Of a DNA stretch of 64,000 nucleotides, positions 10,029 to 19,141 are shown in pieces (the first letter of the stretch is position 1; every line of letters begins with the position of its first letter). This DNA is from Cytophagales bacterium (GTDB lineage: Bacteria > Bacteroidota > Bacteroidia > Cytophagales > Thermoflexibacteraceae): the NCBI GenBank assembly GCA_004294445.1, contig REAZ01000023.1, positions 1 to 64,000 of the forward strand. The letters run 5' to 3'. The translations under genes and the position numbers were made by a program. The notes under the pieces were generated by a model. It made no database searches. It was not told where the DNA came from and worked only from the letters and a program-made list of their open reading frames with translations.

Positions 10029-11327
10029 TTATTTTTTCAATAAAAAATCCTTAAGACCTTCAAAATCAGTACCAAGAGGGATACTCATTTTAGGTTTTTC
10101 CAATAAATACCGCATACGCTCTGGAATAGCTACCTCTTCGCCTATTTGCGGACTCACTACCTCTGCAAACTTTACAGGGTGAGCCGTTTCGAGTACAATA
10201 CCGTTGATGTCTTTGTTTACTTCTTTTATGTACTTTTCCAACGCCAAATAACCAACAGCACCATGTGGGTCTATGATGTAATTGTATTTTTCCTTGACAG
10301 TGCGCATCGCCTTGGCAGTTTGCTCGTCATCAAAGGCATAGCCTATGATTTGGTTTCGCATCTCCTCTACTTTTCCGAACAAGTCCAACATTCTTTGAAA
10401 ATTACTTGGATTGCCTACGTCCATGGCATTCGAAATCGTCTGTATAGAGGGGCGGGGCGAATAGGAGCCTGTCTGTAAATAGTTGGGTATGATGTCATTG
10501 GCATTTGTAGCAGCTACAAACTGGCTGATAGGCAAGCCCATCTTTTTGGCTAAAAGCCCTGCTGTTAAGTTACCAAAATTCCCGCTTGGGACTACAAAAA
10601 CTGTAGGTTTTTGCTTGTCTTTTAGCTGTTTGTATGCCTCGAAATAGTAGAAAGATTGAGGAATTAAGCGAGAAATATTAATAGAGTTAGCAGAAGAAAG
10701 GTTAAGGCTTTCGTTGAGTGTTTTATCCAAAAATGCTTGTTTTACTAAGGCTTGGCAGTCATCAAAAGTGCCATCTATTTCCAATGCTGTGATATTTCCG
10801 CCAAGTGTTGTGAATTGTTTTTCTTGAAAATTGCTTACCTTACCCTTTGGGTATAAGACTGTTACGTGGATATTAGGGACATTGAAAAAGCCATGTGCTA
10901 CGGCACTTCCTGTGTCGCCCGAAGTAGCCACTAAAATATCCAAAGCAGCAGTATTTCCTTCTACGAAGTAGCCCATGAGTTTCGCCATAAACCTTGCTCC
11001 GAAGTCCTTGAACGCCAATGTATTGCCATGAAAAAGTTCCAAAATATAGGTAGTATCGCTCAGGCTAACTAAAGGGGCGGGGAAGTTAATAGCACTTATA
11101 ACTATTTCTTGGAGTTTATCTTTGTCAATGTCTTCCCCCAATAAATTATGAGCTACTTCGCAGGCAATTTCTTGGAAGCTAAGTTGTTCTATTTTCTCAA
11201 AAAAAGAGTTTGGCAGGGAAGGAATATGCTCAGGCATAAACAATCCGTTGTCGGCGGGTAAGCCTTTGAGTACCGCTTCCTTCAGATTTACGGGAGAAGT
11301 TTGCCGTTTAGTGCTATAATATTTCAT
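10029..11327 (-). CDS. thrC: Threonine synthase
   Basis: PLP enzyme converting O-phosphohomoserine to threonine and phosphate, the last step of threonine synthesis. It has 432 residues, a normal length. The N-terminal YYSTKRQTSPVNLKEAVLKG and the PLP-lysine motif NTLAFKDFGARF (Lys107) are diagnostic, and the phosphate-binding loop ATSGDTGSAVAHGF follows. Other threonine-pathway genes are not in the window. It is the first gene of a two-gene minus-strand unit with the LytTR regulator. Confidence 0.97.
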   Translation of the reverse strand: MKYYSTKRQTSPVNLKEAVLKGLPADNGLFMPEHIPSLPNSFFEKIEQLSFQEIACEVAHNLLGEDIDKDKLQEIVISAINFPAPLVSLSDTTYILELFHGNTLAFKDFGARFMAKLMGYFVEGNTAALDILVATSGDTGSAVAHGFFNVPNIHVTVLYPKGKVSNFQEKQFTTLGGNITALEIDGTFDDCQALVKQAFLDKTLNESLNLSSANSINISRLIPQSFYYFEAYKQLKDKQKPTVFVVPSGNFGNLTAGLLAKKMGLPISQFVAATNANDIIPNYLQTGSYSPRPSIQTISNAMDVGNPSNFQRMLDLFGKVEEMRNQIIGYAFDDEQTAKAMRTVKEKYNYIIDPHGAVGYLALEKYIKEVNKDINGIVLETAHPVKFAEVVSPQIGEEVAIPERMRYLLEKPKMSIPLGTDFEGLKDFLLKK

Positions 11328-11468
11328 ATCAAATTTGTTTTTGTATAGTTTGCAAATATAAGTATGTATAGTTTATTCGCAACAAAATTACTTCGCTTAT
11401 TATTGATAATGGCTATTTTTTCATAATATTGTAAAAATTTCAGGATAAGATTTAAAGAAAATAAAGCA

Positions 11469-12134
11469 ATGAATCCGAAAATTGTATCTTTTGTAACACT
11501 AAAAGGAGGTTCGGGAAAAACAACGTTACTCATGCTCACTTCTGCGGCAGTGCATAATCGCACCAATAAAAAACTCTTGGTGATTGACTCTGACCCGCAA
11601 CGTTCGGTAAAGCAAATATATATGCAGGAAAATAACAATGCGAAATCTTATGATGTATTTGCATTTAATTGGAATCAGCCAAATCCTGACGAAAATTTTG
11701 AAAAAGTGCTGACTATAGCAAAAAGCAAATACGACCTGATTTTCATGGACTTACCACCGGGCAGAATCACCGATGCCCCAATTTATCATAGCATTCTTAG
11801 GTCTGATATGCTTATAGTTCCTGTGGTAGCAAGTGTGCTTGATATCAACGCTACTACTATTTTTTTAGAGAGTATTCCCGAAGTGCTAAAAGAAAAGAAA
11901 AAATCTTTGGAGGTTTACGGCGTGATTAACAAACAAGACCAAAGCATAGAATATAAGCATCTTACAAGGCTATCTGGAGTAGGAGGTATGCAGTTATTCT
12001 ATTCGCCTCTGTCCAATTTGGTTCGCTATAAAAGAGGAATTTCTACGATACACGACATCACTACGCCCGACATAAAAGAAGATGAGTTTAATATGTATTT
12101 CGACGAGTTTTGTACGAAGTGCTACATCTTTTAG
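11469..12134 (+). CDS. ParA/MinD-type P-loop ATPase, stand-alone
   Basis: A 221-residue member of the ParA/MRP ATPase family. The deviant Walker A motif LKGGSGKTT has the signature lysine at 12 and the nucleotide lysine at 17. A switch-like IDSDPQRS and the Walker B region YDLIFMDLPPG follow. No parB partner, cargo gene or plasmid feature is nearby, so its segregated or positioned cargo cannot be inferred. It is divergent from thrC and ends at a strong bidirectional terminator. The family is certain; the role is not. Confidence 0.85.
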   Translation: MNPKIVSFVTLKGGSGKTTLLMLTSAAVHNRTNKKLLVIDSDPQRSVKQIYMQENNNAKSYDVFAFNWNQPNPDENFEKVLTIAKSKYDLIFMDLPPGRITDAPIYHSILRSDMLIVPVVASVLDINATTIFLESIPEVLKEKKKSLEVYGVINKQDQSIEYKHLTRLSGVGGMQLFYSPLSNLVRYKRGISTIHDITTPDIKEDEFNMYFDEFCTKCYIF

Positions 12135-12141
12135 GAGATAA

Positions 12142-12181
12142 AAAAAAGTCTGCCGTAGTTTAAAATACAGCAGACTTTTTT
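12142..12181. terminator. Bidirectional terminator between parA-like gene and rpmE
   Basis: AAAAAAGTCTGC (12142-12153) pairs perfectly with GCAGACTTTTTT (12170-12181). A-tract and T-tract flanks let it work in both directions for the two convergent genes. Confidence 0.8.
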
Positions 12182-12187
12182 GTTTTG

Positions 12188-12433
12188 TTATTTCTTGTAC
12201 TTTTTGTTGAATCTTTCTACTCTGCCCGCTACACCGAACAAATTGGCTTTGCTACCTGTGTAGAATGGGTGGGAAGCAGCACTAACCTCTATCTTTACGA
12301 GCGGATAAGTAATGCCGTCTTCGAGCGTGATTGAATCTTTTGTATCAACTGTAGAACGAGTGATGAACTTTTCGTTGATTGACGTATCTAAGAATACTAC
12401 TTCTCTATACTTAGGATGAATATCTTTTTTCAT
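12188..12433 (-). CDS. rpmE2: 50S ribosomal protein L31, type B
   Basis: Large-subunit protein of 81 residues starting MKKDIHPKYREV. The frame is open 14 codons further upstream to a TTG, but the ATG at 12433 gives the family's normal start. It contains no cysteine, so it is the zinc-independent type B form. The C-terminal GSKANLFGVAGRVERFNKKY is typical. It is a single gene. Confidence 0.97.
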   Translation of the reverse strand: MKKDIHPKYREVVFLDTSINEKFITRSTVDTKDSITLEDGITYPLVKIEVSAASHPFYTGSKANLFGVAGRVERFNKKYKK

Positions 12434-12582
12434 TGGATTTAGAACTTTAAAACGTATTAAAAATGTACCTTTCAAAAACGAGTTGCAAAAGTAGTATATA
12501 GTTACGTCAATTTCAAATTTTTAATTAAAAAAAGATTTTTTCTCCTCTTTATTAGTGCTACAAGATACTCAGAACTTGCGAG

Positions 12583-12650
12583 GGTTTCTCAAAACTTTCT
12601 TGGGTAGTTGGGTTTTTCAGAAGCCACTGTCGGTTTTGAGAAACCGACAG
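12583..12650. repeat. Intergenic inverted repeats downstream of dnaJ
   Basis: A perfect 10-base stem CTGTCGGTTT / AAACCGACAG (12627-12636 and 12641-12650, loop TGAG) is present. In addition GGTTTCTCAAAAC (12583-12595) is the exact reverse complement of GTTTTGAGAAACC (12633-12645), so two mutually exclusive foldings exist. No T-tract follows on either strand. It looks like a small palindromic intergenic repeat rather than a terminator. Confidence 0.55.
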
Positions 12651-12674
12651 CACGCTAATGTGTATTTGAGGCTT

Positions 12675-13817
12675 TTATTGGAAATATTCTTTCATTTTTT
12701 CCATAAAACTCTTTTCAGATTTTTCGGGATTAGGGCTGAAATTAGGTGAACTTTTGAGTTTTTCCAAGAGTGATTTCTCCTCTTTTGTAAGCTGCTTGGG
12801 AGTCCAAATATTTACGTGGATAAGCTGGTCGCCTATTCCGTAACCGTTTAACTCTTTAATTCCTTTGCCTTTGAGTCGCAATATTTTCCCACTTTGCGTG
12901 CCAGCGTCCACATTGATTCTTGCTTTTCCGCCAATAGTAGGCACATCAAGGACAGTGCCGAGTGCGGCATCTACAAAATTGATATAGAGGTCATAGTGTA
13001 CGTTTTTGCCTTCTCTTTTCAGAGATTCATGTTCTTCTTCCTCTATGGCAATGAGCAAATCGCCCGCTATACCGCCACCTGGGGGAAAATTACCCTTGCC
13101 ACCCATAGAGAGTTGCATTCCCTCTTCTACGCCTGCGGGGACTTTTACAGAAATCACCTCTTCGAGCTGCTTGATGCCGTCTTTGCCGCCGCAGACAGAG
13201 TCGCAACGCTCTGCTACTGATTTGCCCGCACCGTTGCAGGTAGGACAAGTGGTAGCGGACATCATTTGCCCAAGCATGGTATTGACCACACGCCTTATCT
13301 GCCCTGTGCCATTGCAAGTAGGGCAGGTTTTGAAAGCAGTGCCATTTTTTGCTCCCGTTCCTTTGCACCCCTCACACGCCACAAAACGCTTTACTTTAAT
13401 CTTTTTTTCTACTCCTTCTGCCACCTCTTCTAAGGTAAGTTTCAGCTTTATTCTAAGATTAGTGCCTTTTCGCATCTGCTGCCTGCCGCCGCCGCCAAAC
13501 ATATCTCCGAAAGGACTGCCGCCGCCGCCAAAAATATCACTAAACTGAGAGAAAATATCATCCATATTCATGCCGCCGCCATTGCCGTACCCTTCTAAGC
13601 CCTGATGCCCATGTCGGTCATATCTTGCCTTTTTGTCAGCATTACTTAGTACTTCGTATGCTTCGGCAGCCTCTTTGAATTTTTCTTCGGCTTCTTTATC
13701 TCCTTGATTTTTGTCGGGGTGATACTTTATGGCTAACTTACGATAAGCCTTTTTTATCTCATCTTCCGCCGCACTTCTATTTACCCCTAATACTTCGTAA
13801 TAGTCTCTCTTTGCCAT
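12675..13817 (-). CDS. dnaJ: Chaperone DnaJ (Hsp40)
   Basis: Co-chaperone that delivers clients to DnaK and stimulates its ATPase. It has 380 residues: J domain 1-70 with HPD in KYHPDKNQ, a Gly/Phe-rich region to about 125, a Cys-rich zinc domain, and a C-terminal substrate domain. The first three zinc motifs are normal ([24 protein letters not shown]). The fourth reads [10 protein letters not shown], with three residues between the cysteines instead of two. It follows grpE on the same strand with a 55-base gap. Identity is secure. Confidence 0.97.
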   Translation of the reverse strand: MAKRDYYEVLGVNRSAAEDEIKKAYRKLAIKYHPDKNQGDKEAEEKFKEAAEAYEVLSNADKKARYDRHGHQGLEGYGNGGGMNMDDIFSQFSDIFGGGGSPFGDMFGGGGRQQMRKGTNLRIKLKLTLEEVAEGVEKKIKVKRFVACEGCKGTGAKNGTAFKTCPTCNGTGQIRRVVNTMLGQMMSATTCPTCNGAGKSVAERCDSVCGGKDGIKQLEEVISVKVPAGVEEGMQLSMGGKGNFPPGGGIAGDLLIAIEEEEHESLKREGKNVHYDLYINFVDAALGTVLDVPTIGGKARINVDAGTQSGKILRLKGKGIKELNGYGIGDQLIHVNIWTPKQLTKEEKSLLEKLKSSPNFSPNPEKSEKSFMEKMKEYFQ

Positions 13818-13872
13818 TTTTAAATTGTTGAATGATAGCCAAATCCAAAAGATTTGGGAATTTTGTTATTTG

Positions 13873-14436
13873 CTATGCCCCAACTACTACTTTGGAAAAA
13901 CGCAACACTTTGTCTCCTAAGAAATAGCCTTTCTCCAATTCGTCAACTACTTTGCCCTGCATATCGGGCATAGGTATTTGCGTAATAGCCTCGTGATAAT
14001 CTGCACTAAAGTTTGCCCCAATTACGTCTGCCATTGGTTTGAGCCCTTTTTGCTCCAAAGACTTGAAAAGTTTATCATGAATGAGCACAAAACCTTGTTT
14101 CATTGTTTCAACGTCCTGAGTGCCAAAGTTCTTCTGCGCCCTCTCGAAATCATCTAAAACGGGTAATAGGTTTCGAATGAGATTTTCGTTGGCAGAGGTC
14201 ATAAACTCAAGTTTTTCTTTGGCTGTCCTACGTCTAAAATTCTCAAAATCAGCGTACAAACGCACGTATTTTTCTTTCATTTCGGCAAACTCTTTTTTCC
14301 ACTTTTCCACATCTCCCCCGCTACTTTCTGCATTCACTTCTATTGTTTGTGCATCAATAGTTTTATTATCCTTATTGAGTTCTTCTGGACGAGTTTCCTC
14401 TTGGTTTGTTGTTGTTTCGTTATCTATATTATCCAT
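13873..14436 (-). CDS. grpE: Nucleotide exchange factor GrpE
   Basis: Releases ADP from DnaK. From the ATG at 14436 it has 187 residues: an acidic disordered N-terminus, a coiled coil around WKKEFAEMKEKYVRLYADFENFRRR, and a beta domain containing GEK-like conserved elements and ending LRFSKVVVGA. The frame extends upstream to a TTG at 14463, but a sigma-54-like promoter at 14467-14481 would start transcription near 14455, so the ATG is preferred. It forms a heat-shock pair with dnaJ. Confidence 0.96.
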   Translation of the reverse strand: MDNIDNETTTNQEETRPEELNKDNKTIDAQTIEVNAESSGGDVEKWKKEFAEMKEKYVRLYADFENFRRRTAKEKLEFMTSANENLIRNLLPVLDDFERAQKNFGTQDVETMKQGFVLIHDKLFKSLEQKGLKPMADVIGANFSADYHEAITQIPMPDMQGKVVDELEKGYFLGDKVLRFSKVVVGA

Positions 14437-14466
14437 GTTGTTCTTTTTTATTCGTTCTTTCAATTA

Positions 14467-14506
14467 ACAATTATATTGCCAAAAGGTTTTCAATGACAAA
14501 ATGACA
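14467..14506 (-). promoter_or_regulatory. Putative sigma-54-type promoter and direct repeat upstream of grpE
   Basis: Read on the minus strand, 14481-14467 is TGGCAATATAATTGT. It matches the -24/-12 form TGGCA-N6-TTGC except that the final C is T. Just upstream lie two direct copies of ATGACA on the plus strand (14493-14498 and 14501-14506). The predicted start falls about 20 bases before the grpE ATG. This is a motif match only. Confidence 0.4.
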
Positions 14507-14739
14507 GAATAGCTTTACTTTTAAGGAAAATAAGGGTACTTTTGTGTGATGATAAAGAAGGGTACTCGCCTATCTTACCTATCAAAGTTGTGCATTAAAA
14601 TTACATCGATAGTTATCTTAGTGAAAGATGAAAGCCAATTAGATATAAAAGAAGGTTTTGAGGTAATAGAAGAATGATTTTGTTTTATGGAAATGTGTAG
14701 TATTTTTGTAAGTGAATGTAAACTATATTTCTTTTCTAA

Positions 14740-17589
14740 ATGAACAACTATAATAACCACCCTAAAGGCTCAGAATGGGCAAAATGGGATTTGCACGTGC
14801 ATACAGACGTTTCAAAACATTTCAAAGGCACATTTGAAGAACTTATTGCAAATATTGCAGATTCAGAAGCAACTGTTATAGGTATTAATGATTATTTTTC
14901 ATTAGAGGGTTATGAAAAAATTAGTAAGCATTGTAGTTTTCTTCACAAATCTACTTTGCCTATTGTTGAGTTTAGAATGAATAATGCTTTACTGAGCAGA
15001 AATGATAAAGTTACGGGAAGCGAAATGCTCAACTTTCACATAATCTTTAATCCTAATCGTATAAAAGAAGCAAAAACTTGGTTAAATTCCTTAGTATGCT
15101 TTGACGACAAAGGCAATAAGGCTCAATTGGGTAACTTAGACAGAAATTCAGATGGTATTACTATAGATTTTTCTGAAACTATTACAAAACTTGAGGAAGT
15201 AGGTTTGAGAAACGACGCTATTATTTGGTTACCTTATAATGAATACGGTGGAATAGATAGGATTATTCCTTCTGTGTTTTTCAAGTTAGGAATTATAAAT
15301 AAATCTGATTTACTTGGTTCATCAACAAAATCAGAAATTGAGTATTTTTTATGGAAGCACGATAAAATTACAAAAGAACAATTTAAGGAATGGTTTGGCA
15401 AGCCTAAGCCTTGTGTTAAGGGAAGTGATGCCCATAATTCAAAATATCCAATAGGTAAATTAAAAGATAGAAATTCAGAACCTATTGAAAAATACTGTTG
15501 GATAAAAGCCAATCCTACTTTTGAGGGCTTGCGCCAAATTATTTTTGAACCTGAAAGAGTAAGTATACAAGAAGAACACCCAAATATAAAAGAGCCTTAT
15601 TATGTCATCAAAAGTGTTCGTTTTATTGATGAGGCGGGTAGATTCATGAATGAAACAATACATCTTAATTCAGGCTTAAATGCCATTATTGGTGGAAAAT
15701 CTACAGGCAAATCATTGTTATTACATTTCATTGCTAAAACTTTACTCTCAAAAGATGATAAACGACTTTGTGAGGAAAAAAAAGGTAAAAATGATAAAGT
15801 AGAAATAAAAGAAAAATATTCATTTGAAAATTTAGATTTTGAAGTAGAATTCGCAGATGGTAAAAAATTCACTTTAAAAGGCAGACAGCAATCTCCTGAT
15901 AATACATTGATTGAGTTTATTCCTCAACAGTGGCTTTCAGAGATGGTAGAAAACCATCATAAAAATGAAATAGAAAGTCCTTACCAAAAACTAATTGAAA
16001 AATCTTTGTCTGAAAAAGAAGGATATGATAAAAATAAAAAGCAACATGACGAAAATTGTAAAGAATTTAAACATTTAATTAAAAGTAACTTAATTGATTT
16101 ATTTGAAATTCAAGATGTTATCAAAAATTTAGAACGAGAACGGGCAGAAATGGGCAATCAACAAGATTTTGAAAATAGTATTAAATATTTCAAAAACGAA
16201 ATTGATAATTTAAAAACCAATTCCTCTTCATCAACTAAAGAAAATAAACGTTTTGAGGATTTACAAAACCAAAAAACTTCTACTTTACAAGGTTTAAAAA
16301 CTTGTGAAAATAATATCTTGGCTTTGAAAAGCTACGAAGAAAAATTGCAAATAGATTGGAAAAATTTTGTAGGAAAAGTTAATGAAAACTACCAAGTAGT
16401 AAAAAGTAATTTCGCTTTAGCAGAAAATAATTTTTTAGAACCTATTAAAAAGTCTTTGAATGACTTGAATAGTAAGTTTCAAGAAAATATTAAACAAATT
16501 GAAATTAACGAAAATAAATTTTCTAATGAAAAAGAAAATTTGGAAAAGCAAAAATTAGAAGTAGAAACAGAGTTAAAACCTTTTGAGGTTAAATTTGCTA
16601 ATTTCAAAAAAATTGAGGATTGTGAAAAAACTATTCGTGATTTTGAACAAAAAATCGCGAATATTCAAAAACAGGAAAATCTTATTAAAGAGCAAAAAAC
16701 TTCTTTGGAAACCTGTAAAAAAGCAATTAAAGGCAATTTCCAAAAGCTATTTGAGGAGTACCAAAGTTATATTACTCTTTTGAAGGAGAAATATTTTGTC
16801 ATTTTTAAAGCGGATAGGGATAATAAAGACCTTATCGAACTTCATAGTGAATTAGGATTTGATTATGATAGTTTTGAAGGTAATTTTTTAGCTAACTTTA
16901 GTAACAAAAGCAGTACTAAAAATAGGCTAATTTTTAGTACTGATAATTCTTTTGATGAAAATAATAAAATCATCAAAGAAAATTATGTCAATTATACCCA
17001 AAATATATTTGATTTACTTTTGTCAAATGAAGTAACAAGTTTAGATTTTTTAAAGGAAAAAACACCTAAAATCGCTATTGAAAGCCTTTTTGAAAACCGT
17101 TTTAAAGTTGATTATAAAATCAAATACGAAAATGATTGGCTTGAAAATATGTCGCAAGGCAAAAAAGGTATTGTACTTTTAAAACTTTATTTGGCAATCG
17201 AGAAAGCCCATTATCCTATTCTAATAGACCAACCTGAAGACAATTTGGATAACCGTACTATTTACACGTCTCTTATAGACTTTATCAAGAGACGTAAGAT
17301 CGACAGGCAAATTATTATGGTTACACATAATGCAAACTTAGTAATCGCCACAGATGCCGAGCAGGTAATTGTAGCCCACCAAGAAGTTTTTCCTGAAACT
17401 GATGAAAAAACACAAGATAAAAAGTTTAAATTCGAGTACGTAACGGGTGCTTTAGAACATACCATGAAAAAAGATACAAGCATTGAAAGTATCTTATATC
17501 AACAAGGCATAAGAGAACACGTTTGTGAAATCTTAGAAGGTGGTGAAATTGCGTTCAAAAAGCGTGAGGAAAAATACGGTTTGAAGTAA
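14740..17589 (+). CDS. TrlF-type protein: PHP-domain phosphoesterase fused to SMC/RecN-like ATPase
   Basis: A 949-residue protein. The N-terminal PHP domain carries DLHVHTD (His19, His21) and, near residues 225-230, KGSDAHNSKYPIGK, both typical metal ligands. A P-loop GGKSTGKS sits at about 318-325. A long Glu/Lys/Asn-rich coiled coil runs about 430-690. The C-terminal half of the ATPase head has the signature-like NMSQGKKGIVLLKL and the Walker B ILIDQPEDNLD (about 827-836), followed by a switch histidine in IIMVTHNANL. This is the layout of ABC-type DNA-repair or defence ATPases with a fused nuclease-like domain. It sits alone between grpE and trpC, is markedly A-rich compared with both, and looks acquired. 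An anti-phage or DNA-processing role is inference. Confidence 0.85.
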   Translation: MNNYNNHPKGSEWAKWDLHVHTDVSKHFKGTFEELIANIADSEATVIGINDYFSLEGYEKISKHCSFLHKSTLPIVEFRMNNALLSRNDKVTGSEMLNFHIIFNPNRIKEAKTWLNSLVCFDDKGNKAQLGNLDRNSDGITIDFSETITKLEEVGLRNDAIIWLPYNEYGGIDRIIPSVFFKLGIINKSDLLGSSTKSEIEYFLWKHDKITKEQFKEWFGKPKPCVKGSDAHNSKYPIGKLKDRNSEPIEKYCWIKANPTFEGLRQIIFEPERVSIQEEHPNIKEPYYVIKSVRFIDEAGRFMNETIHLNSGLNAIIGGKSTGKSLLLHFIAKTLLSKDDKRLCEEKKGKNDKVEIKEKYSFENLDFEVEFADGKKFTLKGRQQSPDNTLIEFIPQQWLSEMVENHHKNEIESPYQKLIEKSLSEKEGYDKNKKQHDENCKEFKHLIKSNLIDLFEIQDVIKNLERERAEMGNQQDFENSIKYFKNEIDNLKTNSSSSTKENKRFEDLQNQKTSTLQGLKTCENNILALKSYEEKLQIDWKNFVGKVNENYQVVKSNFALAENNFLEPIKKSLNDLNSKFQENIKQIEINENKFSNEKENLEKQKLEVETELKPFEVKFANFKKIEDCEKTIRDFEQKIANIQKQENLIKEQKTSLETCKKAIKGNFQKLFEEYQSYITLLKEKYFVIFKADRDNKDLIELHSELGFDYDSFEGNFLANFSNKSSTKNRLIFSTDNSFDENNKIIKENYVNYTQNIFDLLLSNEVTSLDFLKEKTPKIAIESLFENRFKVDYKIKYENDWLENMSQGKKGIVLLKLYLAIEKAHYPILIDQPEDNLDNRTIYTSLIDFIKRRKIDRQIIMVTHNANLVIATDAEQVIVAHQEVFPETDEKTQDKKFKFEYVTGALEHTMKKDTSIESILYQQGIREHVCEILEGGEIAFKKREEKYGLK

Positions 17590-17739
17590 AGATTATGCAA
17601 AACTCTAATCCGAAACCCAACTCAAAATTTCTCTAATCAAGAAGTGCACATAAATTTATAATACCATTTTTGCAAAAAGGCATCGGATTTAGCACAAATC
17701 TATTGCCACACAGTAATTTTAGTTTTTAACCATTTTAAA

Positions 17740-18528
17740 ATGAATATCTTAGATACTATCATTCAATCAAAATACAAAGAAGTAGCGCAGCGCAAGGAGC
17801 AGTTTCCCATCAAAAAGTTAGAAAAGCATGAGTTTTTTGAAAGAAAAACAAACTCTTTAAAACGCAATTTGCAACAATCTGCTACAGGTATTATTGCCGA
17901 ATTTAAGCGTAAATCGCCTTCCAAAGGCATAATAAACGATAGGGTAGGGGTGGAGGAGGTTACTCAGGGCTACGCTAAGGCAGGGGCTTCGGGTATTTCC
18001 ATACTTACTGATACAGATTTTTTTGGAGGGACTACCGAAGACTTGCTCAAGGCTCGTCCGCACTTGACAGTACCTATTCTTCGCAAAGATTTCATCATTG
18101 ACGAGTACCAAATTATAGAAGCGAAGGCAATGGGAGCTGATGTGGTTTTGTTAATTGCTGCGGTGCTTAGTCCGAAACAAATCAATGAGTTAGCTGAATT
18201 TGCCCACTCGCTTGGGCTTGAGGTGCTTATGGAAGTACATGACTTAGAGGAGTTACAACGCTCGCTGAACTATCATTTAGACATAGTTGGGGTGAATAAT
18301 CGGAATTTGAAGAATTTTGAGGTCAGTATCAATATTTCCAAAGATTTGACCGAGCATATCCCGAAAGAGTTTGTAAAAATTTCTGAAAGCGGTATCAGTG
18401 AGGTAAAAAGCATTAAAATATTGCAAGAATATGGCTATCAGGGTTTTCTGATAGGTGAAAATTTCATGAAATCAGACAATCCTGCTGAGATGTGCCATGA
18501 GTTTATGGAGAGTATGAAGGAAAGCTAA
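17740..18528 (+). CDS. trpC: Indole-3-glycerol phosphate synthase
   Basis: Tryptophan-pathway enzyme closing the indole ring from carboxyphenylamino-deoxyribulose phosphate. It has 262 residues with the TIM-barrel signature motifs: IIAEFKRKSPSKG near residue 50, LRKDFIIDEYQI (catalytic lysine), LLIAAVL, LMEVHDLEE, GVNNRNLKNF and SESGI. No other trp gene is next to it, so it is either split from the operon or transcribed alone. Confidence 0.97.
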   Translation: MNILDTIIQSKYKEVAQRKEQFPIKKLEKHEFFERKTNSLKRNLQQSATGIIAEFKRKSPSKGIINDRVGVEEVTQGYAKAGASGISILTDTDFFGGTTEDLLKARPHLTVPILRKDFIIDEYQIIEAKAMGADVVLLIAAVLSPKQINELAEFAHSLGLEVLMEVHDLEELQRSLNYHLDIVGVNNRNLKNFEVSINISKDLTEHIPKEFVKISESGISEVKSIKILQEYGYQGFLIGENFMKSDNPAEMCHEFMESMKES

Positions 18529-18543
18529 AATGCAGAATCTTTA

Positions 18544-19065
18544 CTAATACTCCTCGCCAACTTCGTTTTTGCTTTGCAAGTAAGGTTTCCAGCTATCATC
18601 ACCGATGCCTGAAAAGTCGCGCAAAAAAACGACAAAAGAGGGTTTGAACGGCGTAAAAGGCAAATTCATATTTGCTTCTTCGGGAGTGAAGTCGCCTTTG
18701 CGGGCATTACATTTTTTGCAAGCAGTTACCAAATTTGTCCATTTTGTTTTTCCACCACGAGAGCGAGGCATTACGTGGTCTATGGTGAGGTCTTCTCGCG
18801 AATTGCAATAGACGCATTTGCTTCCATCTCGTTTGAAAACATTATGCCGATTGAGCATGACACTTTTATAGGGCATATTTACGTAGCCAAATAAGCGAAT
18901 GACTGACGGCATAGGAAAGGTCTGATTTACGCTCCGCAAAAACATATTTTGGGCTTGGTCGACTACTTCAGCCTTGTCCAGAAATACCAACAAAAAAGCC
19001 TTATAAACGCTACAAATCGTTAAGGCTCGATAATCAGAATTCAGTACGAGAACTTTTCTTGCCAT
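18544..19065 (-). CDS. HNH endonuclease
   Basis: Small nuclease-fold protein of 173 residues. The zinc-stabilised HNH module spans roughly residues 80-135: CVYCNSREDLTIDH, then PRSRGGKTKWTNLVTAC and CKKCNARKGD. Stand-alone HNH proteins of this form are widespread in Bacteroidota chromosomes, with undefined cellular role. It converges with trpC, 15 bases from its stop. Confidence 0.9.
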   Translation of the reverse strand: MARKVLVLNSDYRALTICSVYKAFLLVFLDKAEVVDQAQNMFLRSVNQTFPMPSVIRLFGYVNMPYKSVMLNRHNVFKRDGSKCVYCNSREDLTIDHVMPRSRGGKTKWTNLVTACKKCNARKGDFTPEEANMNLPFTPFKPSFVVFLRDFSGIGDDSWKPYLQSKNEVGEEY

Positions 19066-19141
19066 TTGTTTTCAATTAGTTACTCCAATTTAACTAAATT
19101 TTTATATTTTTAGTTCAAAAATATAAACCTTAACAATTTGT

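Noticed and set aside
11469..12134. Plasmid or integrated element suggested by the ParA-like gene
   Set aside because: No parB, replication gene or attachment site next to it; flanked by core genes thrC and rpmE.
14549..14677. 42-codon frame after a TACTTTTG box upstream of the PHP ATPase
   Set aside because: The box would leave almost no leader, there is no clear start context, and the peptide matches nothing I know. Could be a remnant.
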